A DNA stretch of 64,000 bases from Gimesia aquarii (GCF_007748195.1 NZ_CP037920.1:3535501-3599500), one strand, 5' to 3'. Shown: positions 44,499-54,320, numbered from the stretch's first letter. Numbers and translations are program-made. Notes: generated from the sequence alone by a model not told the origin.

Positions 44499-46363
44499 AA
44501 TTGAGGAAATTCCAGGTCAGCCTTCCACTGTTGTCTAAAGAATTAGTCGAAATGGCGAATCGTCGGCGAACCTATATCGTCAGGACGATCTATGCGCTCT
44601 TATTTCTGGGATTTGTCGGTTTTATTTATCTCGAGTCAATTTCCGGTCTCCAAAATAATCCCATGGCCATTCTCGGTCGAGGGCGCGAAATATTTGAAGC
44701 CATGATTTATTTGCAATTTACGGCAATCTACCTTTTTCTACCCGCGATCACTTGTAGCGTGATCACTCAGGAAAAAGAACGCAATAGTCTGGGATTGTTA
44801 TTAATCACCCGGTTAAGCCCCTCCACAATCATTCTGGAAAAATATCTGGGGCGTTTAATCACGATGGTTACGTTTCTCATGTTAGGGCTTCCGATTTTAG
44901 CATTTGCCTATTCACTGGGTGGCGTTTCGCTGGCCATGTTTATCAACGCACTCTGGCTCTTATTGATCACCATGCTTCAAGTGGCCGCACTCGGAGTCAT
45001 GTGTTCCAGTTTTTGTCGCACAACGGTATCTGCCTTTATTGCGACTTACATTCTTGGTTTTATCATGCTGTTTGGCCTGATTATCATATACGAGCTCAAT
45101 TTGTTCTATCTGGGTGACGTAATACGATCGTTCACTCGCTCACTCCAAAACACTCCATTATTATCCGATTATATTCGTCGAGGTGGTGAAGAGCTTTGTG
45201 CGATTATGTTTGCACCTTATTGGTTTGATCGTTTTTCCAGGACCGGAGGGATTGCTTCTGTAGTCGGCACATTCATATTAAGTATTCCCATCATCATCAG
45301 CACTTTTATGTTTCTGATTTTTGCACATTATTTTCTGATCCGCCGCGCTTTTCTTCCCGCGCGAAATTATTTATTGAATGCGTTCAAATCGTTGGATCGA
45401 GTGTATAATAAAATTAATCACAATCGCATCACGCGCGGAATCATACTTGTAAAAGAACAGATAAAATTACCGGAATATGCCCCGATTGCCTGGCGTGAAA
45501 CATCGAAGAAGTCGCTGGGTACATTTCGTTATCTGTTTCGAATTCTCGTCGCACTTGAAGTTCCGATACTTTTCATCTGTATTATTATTGCGACTGGTAG
45601 CCCAAACCCCGTGGTTGATGGGGCAGTCATTCTATTGTGGTTACTATGGGGCTTGACTGTCTTGCTGTTGGCGGTATCAGCAACGAGTCTGATTTCCGGG
45701 GAACGCTCACATGAGACACTGGATGTGCTCTTGACGGTGCCCATTTCGGGAAAAGAGTTAATGCGTCAGAAAATTGCGGGTGTAAAACGATTGTGCCTGG
45801 TGCTATTGATTCCTCTGTTAACGATTGTGCTCTTTGAGGCCTGGTGGAAATGGGAGTATACCTATATTACCTCGGGATATCGAAATCGATATGCCACTCA
45901 ATGGTTTGCCTATCTCGTTGGATCCTTGATCACACTGAGTATCTATTTGCCGATGCTGATTTGGTTCTTCTGCTGGATCGGGATGAAGGTGAAATCACAA
46001 ACGAAAGCCATTTTGACTGCATTAGGCTTGATCATCGTCTGGTGCATATTACCATTTATTTTAGCGTTTCCTATTTTTATGCTGAATCCCTCATTTGACG
46101 AAGATTCGATCATCTATGGTATATTTCTCAGCCCGGCTTCATTTGTGGTGATCAATGAAATCGCCGAATTTCATGAGTTTGGAACTCCCTGGATTCCACT
46201 ACTTGTGAACACCATCATTTATGCTGGCTGCTTAATGCTTTTTCGATCTCAATGTCTGAATCACATCGATGAGAATTTAGGCCGCTTGAGTGACCAGGAT
46301 TACCATATTGATCGTTCCGCGAAAATTCCAGTCAGTGATCAACCTATTTTTAGTTCAGAATAA
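44495..46363 (+). CDS. ABC-2 type permease, first module
   Basis: 622 residues with about 12 hydrophobic helices. The ABC-2 pattern SVITQEKERNSLGLLLITRL (E-K-E-x-x-x-x-L-x-L-L-x-x-x) is present near residue 90, and a second copy near 410, SLISGERSHETLDVLLTVPI, shows that the protein is a double-length permease (two fused halves). It probably exports lipid, glycan or a peptide; family members include GldF. Start overlaps the ATPase stop (ATGA), and its stop overlaps the next gene (TAATG at 46363). Confidence 0.88.
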   Translation: MKLRKFQVSLPLLSKELVEMANRRRTYIVRTIYALLFLGFVGFIYLESISGLQNNPMAILGRGREIFEAMIYLQFTAIYLFLPAITCSVITQEKERNSLGLLLITRLSPSTIILEKYLGRLITMVTFLMLGLPILAFAYSLGGVSLAMFINALWLLLITMLQVAALGVMCSSFCRTTVSAFIATYILGFIMLFGLIIIYELNLFYLGDVIRSFTRSLQNTPLLSDYIRRGGEELCAIMFAPYWFDRFSRTGGIASVVGTFILSIPIIISTFMFLIFAHYFLIRRAFLPARNYLLNAFKSLDRVYNKINHNRITRGIILVKEQIKLPEYAPIAWRETSKKSLGTFRYLFRILVALEVPILFICIIIATGSPNPVVDGAVILLWLLWGLTVLLLAVSATSLISGERSHETLDVLLTVPISGKELMRQKIAGVKRLCLVLLIPLLTIVLFEAWWKWEYTYITSGYRNRYATQWFAYLVGSLITLSIYLPMLIWFFCWIGMKVKSQTKAILTALGLIIVWCILPFILAFPIFMLNPSFDEDSIIYGIFLSPASFVVINEIAEFHEFGTPWIPLLVNTIIYAGCLMLFRSQCLNHIDENLGRLSDQDYHIDRSAKIPVSDQPIFSSE

Positions 46364-48279
46364 TGATTTCCCATCTACTCATAAAAAATCTGAATCGACT
46401 AATCAAACGCCAATTACTCAGCGTTGGATGCCTTGGTTTATTACTATGCTTCCCATCATTGACTTATGCACTTGAAATCGAAGAAGTGATATGGGGGTTT
46501 AATAACCAGTCAACACAAGGGAAGTGCATTCCGCTTTCGTTGCTATTAAGCAATAATACTCCCGAAGTATTTGATGAGTTGATGCAATTAAATCGGCAAC
46601 AATACAATGGGTCTAAAGTTGGCGCACCACTATTTCGTGCAGTCTACCTGGCGCCCTTCAGTTCAAAATGGGTTCAGTTTTATCCCTATATTATCGACCA
46701 GGGTCAGAATAACTGGTCTCTGAACTGGGGGCCACGTTTTATTTACAGCCGAAAAGTATCCAGTAGAAGTAACGCCTCAGCTATGGATGAGAGTGGAGGC
46801 CGTGACTCTTCACGTATTATCTTAACTGGTATGGATGCACTCTCAAGAAGTGGAAGGCATTTCAAGCAATTTCCAGAAGAACTCTTTCCTCCGTTTGTCA
46901 CTGCGACAGATTCTTTGGATGAAGTGATTTTGGATCATGTTCCCAAACGCTGGGAAGCTGCGCGGAGAGGGGCATTTATGGATTGGCTCTATCAGGGAGG
47001 CGTTCTCCATTTGCTCCCGGATTCTTCGGGAGATAATCTGGTATTTTCAGATACGATGAATGAGTTGAATGCTCCGTTTGAACATTTCCGAGTTGGTTCA
47101 GGGCTTGTCATTCGTCATCAAGGTAATCTGAAACAGATTGATAAAGAAAAACTCAAATTAGAAATTCAAAAAGTCCATGCGACTCAATTATCGAGCCTTG
47201 ATATTCCCGAATCATTACAGAAAAGAAAGAAAAAACCGAACACAAATAATCAGACGAATGATGACTATCGGTATGGCGACACCAACGCAGGATTTCTTCA
47301 GAAGCTCTCTGATATCTCCCGTCCTGAACACAACTGGGAATTGATTTACGTAATGACGATATTGTACATATTCATGATTTATCCTGGGTGTTATCTCTAC
47401 AATAAGAGACAAAAAGGATATCGAAGTTCTTTGCTGTTTCTACTCATCTCAGTAGCACTGTTTAGCACGATCTTTTGGACGATTGGGAAACGTGGTTACG
47501 GTGAAACGACAACGATGAACAGTTTAATCATCGCTCAGCCTTTGCAAGATGGTCAATATGACTTGACGGGGTGGGTCAATTCGTTTGTAACAGATGGTGC
47601 TGAATATCAGTTTTCACTCACCGGTGATGGCCCCATCTATTCAACCGCTCAAGAAACGGAAAAAATAAAAGGAGGGATTATTAATGGGGCGGAAGGAAAA
47701 TTTATTGCAGATATTCCGCCATTTTCTGATCGACGATTTATGTATCGCATAAAATCAAAATATAAGTTACAAGATTTCGAACTGATCGACCAGAAGATTG
47801 GAACAAATTCAAATCTTGAGATTATCAAAATTCGGGTGAATTCTGCGTTACCAGAAAATATAAAACGAATTCAAGCATTGTATGGTCGTGCATTGTATGA
47901 TCTGAAACAGAGTCCAGAAGCAGGCAGCCTGTTCCTGGTACTTGGCAATCAACGTACTCCTCTTTCCGCCTGGAATTCAAAGTTAGATTCTGATGAACTT
48001 TATGGTCGTCAATTTGGTTATGGGGAGGAAGAGAAAGATCCTTCAAAGATCTATGACAGCTTGTATGAAAGACTTGTATTGAAAAATCTAAACATTGAGA
48101 AACCCAGCCAACTCAATCAATACCAGGGTGACTTATCCCATTTACAATTATTTATTTATTGCGATCTTCCGGATGAATTTAAACTGAAGACGAACGTACA
48201 AGGATCACAACAAGGGCGCGTATTGTTTACAAACCAGTTAGCGCTCCTTGAGAAAAAGGATAACAGCAAAAATGACTGA
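46363..48279 (+). CDS. Envelope protein, paralogous in layout to the 41326 gene product
   Basis: 638 residues. Signal peptide LLSVGCLGLLLCFPSLTYAL. N-terminal beta-rich domain, then a GATase-like region (RRGAFMDWLYQGGVLHLLPD). Helices around 325-375 (WELIYVMTILYIFMIYPGCY and YRSSLLFLLISVALFSTIFW) are followed by a C-terminal periplasmic domain (MNSLIIAQPLQDGQYDLTGW). It has the same order as the 726-residue protein upstream: export signal, GATase-like, two helices, C-terminal domain. It starts at TAATG after the first permease and ends overlapping the second ATPase start. Family unresolved. Confidence 0.7.
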   Translation: MISHLLIKNLNRLIKRQLLSVGCLGLLLCFPSLTYALEIEEVIWGFNNQSTQGKCIPLSLLLSNNTPEVFDELMQLNRQQYNGSKVGAPLFRAVYLAPFSSKWVQFYPYIIDQGQNNWSLNWGPRFIYSRKVSSRSNASAMDESGGRDSSRIILTGMDALSRSGRHFKQFPEELFPPFVTATDSLDEVILDHVPKRWEAARRGAFMDWLYQGGVLHLLPDSSGDNLVFSDTMNELNAPFEHFRVGSGLVIRHQGNLKQIDKEKLKLEIQKVHATQLSSLDIPESLQKRKKKPNTNNQTNDDYRYGDTNAGFLQKLSDISRPEHNWELIYVMTILYIFMIYPGCYLYNKRQKGYRSSLLFLLISVALFSTIFWTIGKRGYGETTTMNSLIIAQPLQDGQYDLTGWVNSFVTDGAEYQFSLTGDGPIYSTAQETEKIKGGIINGAEGKFIADIPPFSDRRFMYRIKSKYKLQDFELIDQKIGTNSNLEIIKIRVNSALPENIKRIQALYGRALYDLKQSPEAGSLFLVLGNQRTPLSAWNSKLDSDELYGRQFGYGEEEKDPSKIYDSLYERLVLKNLNIEKPSQLNQYQGDLSHLQLFIYCDLPDEFKLKTNVQGSQQGRVLFTNQLALLEKKDNSKND

Positions 48280-49231
48280 GCCGATTTTTAGTCAACCTGT
48301 GATTGATATTAAAAATATATCACATTCCTTTAAAGGTCATCGCGCTTTGCAAGGAGTGAGCTTTCAAGTCGAACCCCAGTCTTTACATGGATTTGTAGGG
48401 CCTAACGGTGCAGGAAAAACGACTACGCTGAAAATTATCTGTACTTTATTACGCCCTCAGGCTGGCAAGGTGGAAGTGTTTGGAAATGATGTGGTTGCAT
48501 CTGTAAAAGAAATTCGTAAACGCATTGGTTTTATGCCTGACCACTTTAGTACATATCGCCAAATGACAGTATTTGAATATCTGGACTTTTTTGGGGCGGC
48601 GTATGGATTGAGTCTGGAGCAGCGCGATCAGGTCATTAATGATGTATTGACGTTAACGGACATGGATGGACGGAAAGATTCGCTGATCAGCGGATTATCA
48701 CGGGGAATGCAGCAACGTGTTAGCTTAGCGCGTGTCTTAGTGAATGACCCCGATTTATTGTTGCTGGATGAGCCAGCCTCGGGTCTCGATCCTCGTGCGC
48801 GTATTGAACTGATGGAAATCTTACAGGAACTGAAACGGATGGGAAAAACGATTTTTATCAGTTCTCATATCTTGAGTGAGTTGGCCGAACTGTGTGATAG
48901 TGTCACTATTATTGATCGTGGAAAAGTGAAATATAGTGGTACGATGGATGGGTTACTAACACATGAGCAGGAGCATCCCTGCTATAAGCTGACATTGGAA
49001 TCTGAAGTAGAAGGCTTAGTCGAATCTTTAGGAAACGAGCCAGGTGTGATGGAAGTAGAAAAAACAGACCGACCTCGTGAGCTGCGAATTTCGTTTGACG
49101 CGAGCCTCACCACGACAGGCAATCTATTATCAAAAATTATTGAATTACAAGGGGAAATTGAAAGCTTCCAAAGAGACAAAAAGCATTTGAATCAGGCATT
49201 TTTAGATTTAACAGAGCAGGGAGTTCGTTAA
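48272..49231 (+). CDS. ABC transporter ATPase, second module
   Basis: 319 residues from the ATG at 48272 (ATGACTGA overlap with the upstream stop); the frame extends to 48248, but that start would overlap more deeply. Walker A GPNGAGKTT, signature LSRGMQQRVSLARVLV, Walker B LLLLDEPASGLDPRARIELM, H-loop ISSHILSEL. C-terminal region VMEVEKTDRPRELRISFDAS. Close paralogue of the ATPase at 43551. Coupled to the second permease through TAATG. Confidence 0.92.
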   Translation: MTEPIFSQPVIDIKNISHSFKGHRALQGVSFQVEPQSLHGFVGPNGAGKTTTLKIICTLLRPQAGKVEVFGNDVVASVKEIRKRIGFMPDHFSTYRQMTVFEYLDFFGAAYGLSLEQRDQVINDVLTLTDMDGRKDSLISGLSRGMQQRVSLARVLVNDPDLLLLDEPASGLDPRARIELMEILQELKRMGKTIFISSHILSELAELCDSVTIIDRGKVKYSGTMDGLLTHEQEHPCYKLTLESEVEGLVESLGNEPGVMEVEKTDRPRELRISFDASLTTTGNLLSKIIELQGEIESFQRDKKHLNQAFLDLTEQGVR

Positions 49232-50790
49232 TGTTTCAAGGAACGTTTGCATTGTTCAACCGCGCATTAAATGTCGACTTCCGTTTGATGCGAACGCATC
49301 TGTTTCGATTTCTCTTTGCGGTCATGATTCTTTTTTTTCTCATGTCAGCTCATGTAACGAGTCGGGCGATAGGCGCCAGCGGTCTGGTTTTATTTTCGCA
49401 AATTATTTATCTCAATTTTGTTGTTATTTTAATGGCAGGGATCAGTATTTTTGCGACTGCGATTACGGAAGAAAAAGAAGAACAGACGATGGGCTTGCTT
49501 TTGATGGCGGGAGTGAATCCGATCTCGCTTATGTTGGGAAAGTCGATGCCACGGTTGGTGACCGCTTTATTGTTGCTCTCAGTTCAATTCCCGTTCACAT
49601 TGCTCTCAATTACATTAGGCGGTGTGACTTTAGCGCAAGTCATTGCTGCCTACTCCGCACTAGCCGCCTTTTTGTTTTGTCTCGCTAATCTGGGTCTTCT
49701 CTGTTCTGTTGTGTGTGCTCGATCGCGTTCTGCATCGACTCTGGTTGTGATTGCTTTGGCTTTCTTTTTCTTAGGTTTTCCATTTTTAGAGTGGGTTTTC
49801 AATGTGATTCAGTCTGAAAACTGGATCACGAAGGGAGCACTGCTCGCGAACTCCATAGAAACAGTCTTTGACTGGCGGAATCAAATTTCAGTTTTGAGCC
49901 AAATCAACTCGATTCTTGCTACTGGGTTCAGTGATTCTCCCTGGGGAATTCCATTCTGGGGGCATATTGTTTTTGGATTCATCTTGTTTGTTTTTTCATG
50001 TATGTTATTTAACCGATTTGCATTGATTGATGTGGGGTTGAGTCCAGGACGCGGCGTCATTTCAAAAAAGAAAAGTCATACATTTTCTCCCAGCCGCACC
50101 TGGGACAATGCGTTAATGTGGAAAGACTTCTATTTTCTCAATGGCGGCGTTGGGATGACATTAATTAAATTTGTCTGTTATGGCATCGCTCTATTGGCGT
50201 TATGTATTTTTATTGGATTTTCCTCAAATCAATGGGATTTGGATTTAATTGGGTATACCGTCTTTTGGTCAATGTTTCTTGTGATCTTGATTGAAATCAG
50301 TCTTATTTCAGCGCGCATCTTTCAAGTTGAGATTCAGTGGAATACCTTGGTTTCGACGGCAATGTTACCACAATCAATGGCACGGATTGCTTATTCCAAA
50401 CTGTCAGGATGTCTGCTCAGTCTTATTCCCGCCTGTTGTTATCTTATGTTTGGAAGCTTATTCATCATTGATGAAATCTTTTCAGCACTCGATGAAATAT
50501 TGCCAGAACCAACATTTTGGATGATGTGCGTAGAAGTGTTCTTTTTCTGGCACTTAACCGCATTTTTATCAACATATATAAAATGGGGCGCTTTGCCACT
50601 GGCTTTTGTATTAATGTGGGTCGGGAATACCACTTTCTTTATAATGGTGAGTATAATTTCAATAGGAGGGGGAGTAGGGCAGGATGTGTTTGAAGCACTG
50701 TCTTTATTCTTTTCTCTCGGTTTACTCGCTTGTATCGTTGGTTCCCATTTCTTAATTAAAGAACGGTTGGTTCTACTGGCGTCTAAATAA
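49231..50790 (+). CDS. ABC-2 type permease, second module
   Basis: 519 residues with about 10-12 helices. The ABC-2 motif appears as AITEEKEEQTMGLLLMAGVN near 85. Unlike the first permease (622 residues), the second half is shorter, so the modules have diverged. Coupled to its ATPase by TAATG. The following gene starts 41 bases later and encodes an unrelated Tat-exported protein. Confidence 0.88.
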   Translation: MFQGTFALFNRALNVDFRLMRTHLFRFLFAVMILFFLMSAHVTSRAIGASGLVLFSQIIYLNFVVILMAGISIFATAITEEKEEQTMGLLLMAGVNPISLMLGKSMPRLVTALLLLSVQFPFTLLSITLGGVTLAQVIAAYSALAAFLFCLANLGLLCSVVCARSRSASTLVVIALAFFFLGFPFLEWVFNVIQSENWITKGALLANSIETVFDWRNQISVLSQINSILATGFSDSPWGIPFWGHIVFGFILFVFSCMLFNRFALIDVGLSPGRGVISKKKSHTFSPSRTWDNALMWKDFYFLNGGVGMTLIKFVCYGIALLALCIFIGFSSNQWDLDLIGYTVFWSMFLVILIEISLISARIFQVEIQWNTLVSTAMLPQSMARIAYSKLSGCLLSLIPACCYLMFGSLFIIDEIFSALDEILPEPTFWMMCVEVFFFWHLTAFLSTYIKWGALPLAFVLMWVGNTTFFIMVSIISIGGGVGQDVFEALSLFFSLGLLACIVGSHFLIKERLVLLASK

Positions 50791-50830
50791 ATGTCACTGT
50801 CAAAATTAGTTCCGAGGAAGAGAAGTTCTT

Positions 50831-51727
50831 ATGAGATCAGAAATCAGTCGTAGAAAGCTTTTACAAAATTCAGGTGTCATTGCTGCCACTGCTTTGGGAT
50901 GGGGTACTCAGCATTCAATTGCCGGTGAGAATAAAGAACCGCAACCTCTGAAAGGAAATATTAACCAGTCTGTAGTTCACTGGTGCTTCAAAAAATATTG
51001 GGATCTTGAAAAAACAGCTCAGGTCGCGAGTCAACTTGGAATGAAGAGTGTGGAATTAACTCCGGCTGAAAATTGGAAAACACTTAAGAAACATGGTCTG
51101 ACTTGTGCAATCGCTTCCAGCCATGGGTTCAAAAAAGGGTTTAATAATCCAGAACATTGGGATCAATGCATCGAAATTCTGCGGAAGCGAATTGATGAAT
51201 GTGCCGCGGGAGGTGTCAAGAGTGTGATCACATTTACTGGCATGCGAGATGGTAAAATTAATGATGAAGAAGGAGCCAAAAACTGTGTTACCGGTTTGAA
51301 GAAAATCATTGGGCATGCAGAGAAAAAGAAAGTGAATGTTTGTTTGGAAATGTTAAATTCACGTGATGATAGCCATCCCATGAAAGGTCATCCTGGTTAC
51401 CAGGGGGACAAAACCGAATATTGTATCGATATCATCAAGCAAGTTGGTTCTCCGCGAATGAAATTGTTATTTGATATTTATCACGTCCAAATCATGGATG
51501 GCGACGTTATTCGCCGAATACGGCAACATAAAGATTATATTGGTCACGTTCACACCGCTGGAAATCCCGGGAGAGGTGAATTAGATCAGAAACAAGAGAT
51601 TAACTATCCTCCGATCATGCAAGCTCTACAAGAAATTGGATACCAGGGTTTTGTCGGTCAAGAGTTTATCCCAACACGAGATCCCTATCAGGGGCTAAAG
51701 CAGGCTGTTGAACTTTGTGACGTGTAA
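50831..51727 (+). CDS. Tat-exported TIM-barrel protein, hydroxypyruvate isomerase-like
   Basis: 298 residues. The N-terminal SRRKLLQNSGVIAATALGWG is a twin-arginine signal. The rest is an xylose-isomerase-like TIM barrel of the Hyi/IolE group: LGMKSVELTPAENWKTLKKH, then VNVCLEMLNSRDDSHPMKGH (metal-binding Glu), MKLLFDIYHVQIMDGDVIRR (the D-x-Y-H-x-Q pattern) and IGHVHTAGNPGRGELD, with the late Glu in GQEFIPTRDP. The reaction is probably aldose/ketose or hydroxypyruvate isomerisation on an exported substrate. A terminator hairpin follows. Confidence 0.85.
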   Translation: MRSEISRRKLLQNSGVIAATALGWGTQHSIAGENKEPQPLKGNINQSVVHWCFKKYWDLEKTAQVASQLGMKSVELTPAENWKTLKKHGLTCAIASSHGFKKGFNNPEHWDQCIEILRKRIDECAAGGVKSVITFTGMRDGKINDEEGAKNCVTGLKKIIGHAEKKKVNVCLEMLNSRDDSHPMKGHPGYQGDKTEYCIDIIKQVGSPRMKLLFDIYHVQIMDGDVIRRIRQHKDYIGHVHTAGNPGRGELDQKQEINYPPIMQALQEIGYQGFVGQEFIPTRDPYQGLKQAVELCDV

Positions 51728-51767
51728 CCGAAAACAGCCTGGCTCGATCATCTTCCTTTAACAAAAG

Positions 51768-51805
51768 AAAGGCGGGAAAGAAACATCAGTTTCTTCCCCA
51801 CCTTT
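51768..51805. terminator. Bidirectional terminator between convergent genes
   Basis: Imperfect 17-bp stem: AAAGGCGGGAAAGAAAC (51768-51784), loop ATCA, GTTTCTTCCCCACCTTT (51789-51805), with mainly G-T type mismatches, followed by AATTTTATTG on the plus strand. It lies between the TIM-barrel gene (ends 51727) and leuB (ends 51828). Confidence 0.7.
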
Positions 51806-51827
51806 AATTTTATTGTCTCGAGCCATT

Positions 51828-52901
51828 TCAGGCTAAAAGTTCCTGGAGTACAAAACTTCCCATTTCACTCGTTGAGATCGGGTTTCCGCCTGCGGCGATA
51901 TCGGCGGTTCGGTGCCCCGCTGCGAGAACTCGGTCTACGGCACTTTCCACAGCTTTTGCTTCTGTTTCTAATTGCAATGAATGACGTAGTAACATGGCAG
52001 TCGCCAGGATGGTGGCTAATGGATTGGCAATGCCTTGTCCCGCAATATCAGGCGCTGAACCATGAATCGGCTCATACAAACCGGGGCCGGATTCTCCCAA
52101 TGAGGCAGAGGGGAGAAGTCCTAAAGAACCTGGCAACATCGATCCTTCGTCAGTCAGGATATCCCCAAACATGTTACCGGTAACCACGACATCAAAATCG
52201 GAGGGTCGGGAGATTAAATGCATTGCCATCGCATCGACGAGCACGACTTCATATTCAATATCGGGGAACTCGTTTTTGACGACGTCTTCCGCTACCTGAC
52301 GCCACAGACGGGAAACTTCCAGAACATTCGCTTTATCAACGGAGGTCAATTTACCACCACGGTTTCGTGCAGACTCAGCCGCGAGTCGCACAATGCGCGC
52401 GATTTCCGAGGTAGTATAAGTCATCACACTAAACGCTTTTTCTCCATCAGGGTGCTCCATTCTTCCCGACTCACCAAAGTAAATTCCCCCGGTTAATTCG
52501 CGGAAAAACAGAATGTCTGTGCCCTCAATGATTTCCCGTTTTAGCGGAGAAGCATCGAGTAACTCGCTATAAGGTTTAATGGGTCTTAAATTTGCGAAAA
52601 GGCCTAACTCTTTTCGAATTTGTAGTAACCCGGCTTCAGGACGGGTTTTGGCAGAGGGGTCATCCCATTTGGGACCGCCGACTGCTCCCAGGAGGATTGC
52701 CTGTGATGCTTTACAAGTTTCTAAAGTCTGTGGAGGCAGGGGATCACCAAACTCATCAATGGCATTTCCACCCATTGGACAGGAGGGCGTCTCAAATTGA
52801 TGGCCGTATTTTTCAGCAATTGTATCCAGAACACGTTTGGCTTCCGCTACGATCTCAGGCCCAATTCCATCACCGGGTAATAATGTAATCCGAGCTTCCA
52901 C
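51828..52901 (-). CDS. leuB: 3-isopropylmalate dehydrogenase
   Basis: Oxidative decarboxylation of 3-isopropylmalate with NAD+ in leucine synthesis. 357 residues, normal length. GTG start at 52899-52901 ([20 protein letters not shown]). Signatures: [11 protein letters not shown] at the start, [21 protein letters not shown] segment [20 protein letters not shown] (about 98-117), the metal/substrate region [40 protein letters not shown], and the NAD-binding [20 protein letters not shown]. Monocistronic in the window, away from the ilv genes. Confidence 0.97.
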   Translation of the reverse strand: MEARITLLPGDGIGPEIVAEAKRVLDTIAEKYGHQFETPSCPMGGNAIDEFGDPLPPQTLETCKASQAILLGAVGGPKWDDPSAKTRPEAGLLQIRKELGLFANLRPIKPYSELLDASPLKREIIEGTDILFFRELTGGIYFGESGRMEHPDGEKAFSVMTYTTSEIARIVRLAAESARNRGGKLTSVDKANVLEVSRLWRQVAEDVVKNEFPDIEYEVVLVDAMAMHLISRPSDFDVVVTGNMFGDILTDEGSMLPGSLGLLPSASLGESGPGLYEPIHGSAPDIAGQGIANPLATILATAMLLRHSLQLETEAKAVESAVDRVLAAGHRTADIAAGGNPISTSEMGSFVLQELLA

Positions 52902-53346
52902 TGTCGTTTCCTCGCTTCATTTCTCATGTCTTGGTAAATCAGGTCATTTTGAATACAGAAAGGCCAATTTAACGACTAGGATACTAAAACTCCAGCCGGC
53001 CCCATGTTGCATTTCTAATTGTAAGCAAACTTAATGCAGCCACAAAGACACTTTTTTCAGTTGTGTTCAGTATTTCCTATGATCCAAAATATCGATACAA
53101 CCGGACGGTAAAAAAAGATGCCTATTTTTATTCGCTCTGCAAAATCAAGAGATCAGACGATGATTCCGATAAAAAGAGTGGAGCTTACTATGTTCAAACT
53201 GTGTTAGTAGTGGGCTAAACTTAAATTTTGTCGTCGATTCGCATTTAAAGCTCTGAAGGTCAGGAAGGTACTTCGGGAAAAGGGCTCGCGCTCAGGAGGG
53301 GCAAGCGGAATAGAAATCGATGTATGTTACAGGACAGGGACATCGC
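52902..53346. other. Divergent intergenic region, G-rich leader near its end
   Basis: About 445 bases between leuB and the small membrane gene. No credible ORF. The last 80 bases contain a purine-rich stretch (GTCAGGAAGGTACTTCGGG, then GCTCAGGAGGGGCAAGCGG) that could fold as a leader RNA; it matched no riboswitch class I can recall. Confidence 0.45.
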
Positions 53347-53619
53347 ATGTTTCGCTCAACGTTTTTTGCTACCGGCTTATTTGTAATGCTTACAGGCGCT
53401 TCATTCCTGTTTGTTGACAAACTGGTACTCAGTCATAAAGTAACAACTCAAGAACCACAACAGGTTCGGGAACCCGAATTTCGCGGTTTTTTAGGAATGA
53501 CCTCTTTGAATAAAGACAAACAAGAAGAGTTGAATCCTCCAGACTGGGCTGCATTCAGCCTGATGTCAGTCGGTGCTGTGACTATGTTGTACGCTGTGGC
53601 TTTACCCAAACGAAATTAA
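53347..53619 (+). CDS. Small membrane protein, unknown
   Basis: 90 residues from the ATG at 53347 (MFRSTFFATGLFVMLTGASF), preferred over the ATG at 53320 because GGGAC lies just upstream and the hydrophobic helix then starts at the N-terminus. Two helices: FFATGLFVMLTGASFLFVDK and WAAFSLMSVGAVTMLYAVAL. The loop between them is charged (TTQEPQQVREPEFRGFLGMT). Planctomycete-type small protein with no known function. A strong terminator follows. Confidence 0.6.
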   Translation: MFRSTFFATGLFVMLTGASFLFVDKLVLSHKVTTQEPQQVREPEFRGFLGMTSLNKDKQEELNPPDWAAFSLMSVGAVTMLYAVALPKRN

Positions 53620-53645
53620 ACGTACAACCTCATAACCGTATATCG

Positions 53646-53681
53646 AAACAGCAATGAATCCGAGCGGATTGATTGCTGTTT
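53646..53681. terminator. Strong bidirectional terminator
   Basis: AAACAGCAAT (53646-53655) pairs perfectly with ATTGCTGTTT (53672-53681), and the loop itself pairs (AATCCG / CGGATT). TTAAT follows on the plus strand. It serves both the small membrane gene and the convergent gene ending at 53688. Confidence 0.8.
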
Positions 53682-53687
53682 TTAATA

Positions 53688-54320
53688 TTAGTCACCTAAA
53701 CGAATTGTTGTCCACAAACTCGGGTCTTGTCCATAGGGAAATTCCTGACCAACAGTCATGAATTGTTCTCCCAGTTCTGAATCAGAAATAGCATAATAAA
53801 AGCCAAGTTGTGGATATGCTGCGGGGTCAAATCCATACAGCACTGATGCAGGAAGCCAGGCTTCTAATTCATATCCAGCCGAATTAACTTTCGACCAGAG
53901 CTTGATTTCGGAAAGGTCACAGGTGGGGGCATCACTTTGTGCCCGATTAATAGGAAGCTGAGAACAAACAGGCTTTTGTTGTTTGCCAGCTTTCCCGACA
54001 GGATGGAACTCAAACAGGTGACAATAACGATTGGCTCGATGGATTGTCTTTGTATCTCGAGTATCGATCCATATCTGAAAATGTTCAGTCGTTGTGGTGG
54101 GATGTTGTTTTTGATCGACTTTTATACCAATGCCCAGCCCCTCTTTATTCCAGGCAAGTTTGAGTTTACCCCATTGCCCCGACTTTTTCTCAAGACTCAA
54201 ATTTGGAAGTAAAGCGGATTCCGGCAGGTTTAGTAATCTGCCTCGTTTGTGAGGAATCTCTGTCAGCTCGGGTAAAGCGATGGAGTGACGAAACAAAAAT
54301 GAATGAGGAATAATAGACAT
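53688..54320 (-). CDS. CBM9/DOMON-like domain protein
   Basis: 210 residues from the ATG at 54318-54320. No signal peptide. A beta-sandwich pattern typical of CBM9/DOMON domains: LKLAWNKEGLGIGIKVDQKQ, then TEHFQIWIDTRDTKTIHRAN and YELEAWLPASVLYGFDPAAY, GFYYAISDSELGEQFMTVGQ. The order (strand with 'D-x-f-x-i-w-i-D-T-R') is that of the CBM9-like domains that bind glycans, but the absence of a signal and of a catalytic partner leaves its role open. The UvrA paralogue is divergent from it. Confidence 0.65.
   Translation of the reverse strand: MSIIPHSFLFRHSIALPELTEIPHKRGRLLNLPESALLPNLSLEKKSGQWGKLKLAWNKEGLGIGIKVDQKQHPTTTTEHFQIWIDTRDTKTIHRANRYCHLFEFHPVGKAGKQQKPVCSQLPINRAQSDAPTCDLSEIKLWSKVNSAGYELEAWLPASVLYGFDPAAYPQLGFYYAISDSELGEQFMTVGQEFPYGQDPSLWTTIRLGD

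Noticed and set aside
53255-53320. Purine-rich stretch considered as a riboswitch (c-di-GMP, SRP RNA)
   Set aside because: Conserved cores of those RNAs are not present; only listed in the intergenic note.
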